Shown here piece after piece: positions 21,229 to 21,909 of a stretch of DNA of 21,909 nucleotides. Source of the DNA: a virus. Within the stretch, counting starts at the first letter, position 1, and the number at the start of each line of letters is the position of its first letter. The stretch covers positions 1 to 21,909 of the IMG/VR virus record IMGVR_UViG_3300023278_000861. One strand, 5' to 3'. Below the pieces are notes generated by a model. That model was given only the letters and a program-made list of their open reading frames with translations, was not told the DNA's origin and ran no database searches. A program made the position numbers and the translations under genes.

Positions 21229-21743
21229 GCCGAGACACATTGGCCGAGATGGCAGACCAGAGCGCAGCCAATGTCGCTGCAGCGCACGTCAAGAAGGCCG
21301 AGATGAGTTCGGCGAATAAGGCTATTCACGCATTCGGTGGGGAAGCTGCCGTGATCGAATCAGTTGCATCGGGCTGCACCATCTCAGCACTGTGCAAGGG
21401 ATTGGGTATCGCGGTCACTACGTTCGACCGATGGGTCGATAGGGGCGGAGAGGCACGCCGCTCGGCATATGCGCAGGCGCGCACGCGAGCCGCACAGAGT
21501 TTAGCAGAGCAGACCATCGACATCGCTGACGCTGCGACCGTACAGGAGGTGCAGCTAGCCAAGCTGCGCAGCGATAACCGCTGGAGGATGGCCGCCAAGC
21601 TCAATCCCGAAACCTATGGCGACAAGCAGCAGCCGCTCATCAGCATCGACCTGGGCTCGATGGCGCTCGATGCACTGCGTCACCGTGTAATCGATGTCAT
21701 GCCCGTAAACGGGATTGACAGCGACCCAATTGATGAGGGTTAA
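21225..21743 (+). CDS. Terminase small subunit
   Basis: 172 aa, ATGA overlap at the start. Central HTH (IESVASGCTISALCKGLGIA, TTFDRWVDRG) binds the packaging site in this family. It is followed by the signature AQSLAEQTIDIAD and LAKLRSDNRWRMAAKLNPET plus YGDKQ, which I know from phage small terminase subunits. The C-terminus could contact the large subunit, which is not in the window; the gene for it presumably lies to the right. Expected to start headful or cos packaging. Confidence 0.82.
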   Translation: MSRDTLAEMADQSAANVAAAHVKKAEMSSANKAIHAFGGEAAVIESVASGCTISALCKGLGIAVTTFDRWVDRGGEARRSAYAQARTRAAQSLAEQTIDIADAATVQEVQLAKLRSDNRWRMAAKLNPETYGDKQQPLISIDLGSMALDALRHRVIDVMPVNGIDSDPIDEG

Positions 21744-21747
21744 CCCT
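21736..21747. repeat. 12-bp perfect palindrome at the terminase small subunit stop
   Basis: AGGGTTAACCCT reads the same on both strands and contains the TAA stop. A second hairpin, CTGGGC (21754-21759) with GCCCAG (21766-21771), follows. Neither has a T tract. Confidence 0.6.
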
Positions 21748-21909
21748 AAGTTTCTGGGCATCTGAGCCCAGTCTGGCCGCTGGCTGGACCCCCCCCGTCC
21801 GCCGGCTTATGGGGGAGCGTCTGCTGCTGTACCCCCACATTCATTCCCCGCATACCCCCAAAAAAATTTTTTATAAAAATTTTTATAAAAAGCACTTGAC
21901 ACCCCGTCA
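21744..21909. other. Non-coding region after terS: C-tracts and A/T tract, possible packaging site
   Basis: No plausible gene. It has an 8-C run (21789-21796), TACCCCCA twice (21830-21837, 21853-21860), TGGGGG at 21810-21815, and a 32-nt A/T run (21860-21891). A long gap between small and large terminase genes is unusual in such a compact genome. Confidence 0.5.
21868..21901 (+). promoter_or_regulatory. Tandem AT palindrome and TTGACA box, truncated promoter
   Basis: TTTTTATAAAAA, itself palindromic, occurs twice in tandem (21868-21879, 21880-21891), directly before TTGACA at 21896-21901. This looks like an UP-element plus -35; the -10 would lie beyond the window edge. Confidence 0.5.

Noticed and set aside
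1-21909. CRISPR array, tRNA genes or IS element
   Set aside because: No regularly spaced identical repeats of 25-40 bp, no cloverleaf-like sequence and no transposase were seen; the 20.3-20.5 kb repeats are too short and have no spacers.
1-21909. Integrase or attachment site supporting lysogeny
   Set aside because: No tyrosine or serine recombinase motif was found in any frame despite the HTH switch region; it may lie outside the window.

Overview
The window looks like part of the genome of a tailed double-stranded DNA bacteriophage. It carries a tail-fibre chaperone domain, holin, endolysin, virion proteins, a small terminase subunit and a phage replication module, packed with 4-nt ATGA stop/start overlaps. 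I see no rRNA, tRNA, integrase or host housekeeping gene. Base composition is moderately GC-rich, and three exact E. coli-type DnaA boxes suggest a proteobacterial host. The protein repertoire resembles uncultured freshwater or marine phages; that placement is inference. Head genes, the large terminase subunit and any DNA polymerase are not in the window.

Left part, 1-4236, plus strand: the 3' end of an S74-type tail fibre or spike gene, then a lysis-type cluster (coiled-coil/one-TM protein, proline-rich microprotein, C-terminally anchored membrane protein, 3TM-family holin, small basic protein, M15 peptidase endolysin). An HExxH metallopeptidase-like protein, a calcineurin-type phosphoesterase and a 46-aa two-TM microprotein follow.

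Middle part, 4290-13186, plus strand: a virion or DNA-ejection block. It starts with a 493-aa structural protein and continues through two small genes and four Ala/Gln/Gly-rich internal-virion-like proteins (369, 298, 473 and 647 aa). It ends with a six-cysteine protein and a protein whose C-terminal two thirds looks like an ADP-ribosyltransferase of the polyvalent-protein type, encoded in visibly AT-richer DNA.

Switch region, 13183-15168: a four-gene minus-strand operon of small proteins runs away from a control region with two inverted repeats (14008-14117). A Cro/XRE-like HTH gene leaves on the plus strand. It collides with an antisense ribbon-helix-helix gene, which lies downstream of a DUF2815/Enc34-type single-stranded-DNA-binding protein gene. 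A second divergent promoter region (15067-15168) separates that protein from the replication genes.

Replication part, 15169-21228, plus strand: SNF2-like helicase, a NUMOD4/HNH homing endonuclease that looks inserted, a DUF2800 RecB/Cas4-like nuclease, a primase-helicase fusion (AEP primase, PriCT-2, RepA-type ATPase) with a 9-codon leader ORF, and a VRR-NUC nuclease. Between the primase-helicase and VRR-NUC genes lies a dense repeat cluster (20331-20624) with three TTATCCACA boxes, about 10-bp iterons, a 14-bp perfect inverted repeat and tandem 14-mers. This is the best candidate for the phage replication origin and the most interesting non-coding element here.

Right end, 21225-21909: a small terminase subunit, then at least 166 nt of non-coding DNA with C-tracts, a tandemly duplicated 12-bp AT palindrome and a TTGACA box at the edge. 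This may be a packaging-site or promoter region ahead of the large terminase gene.
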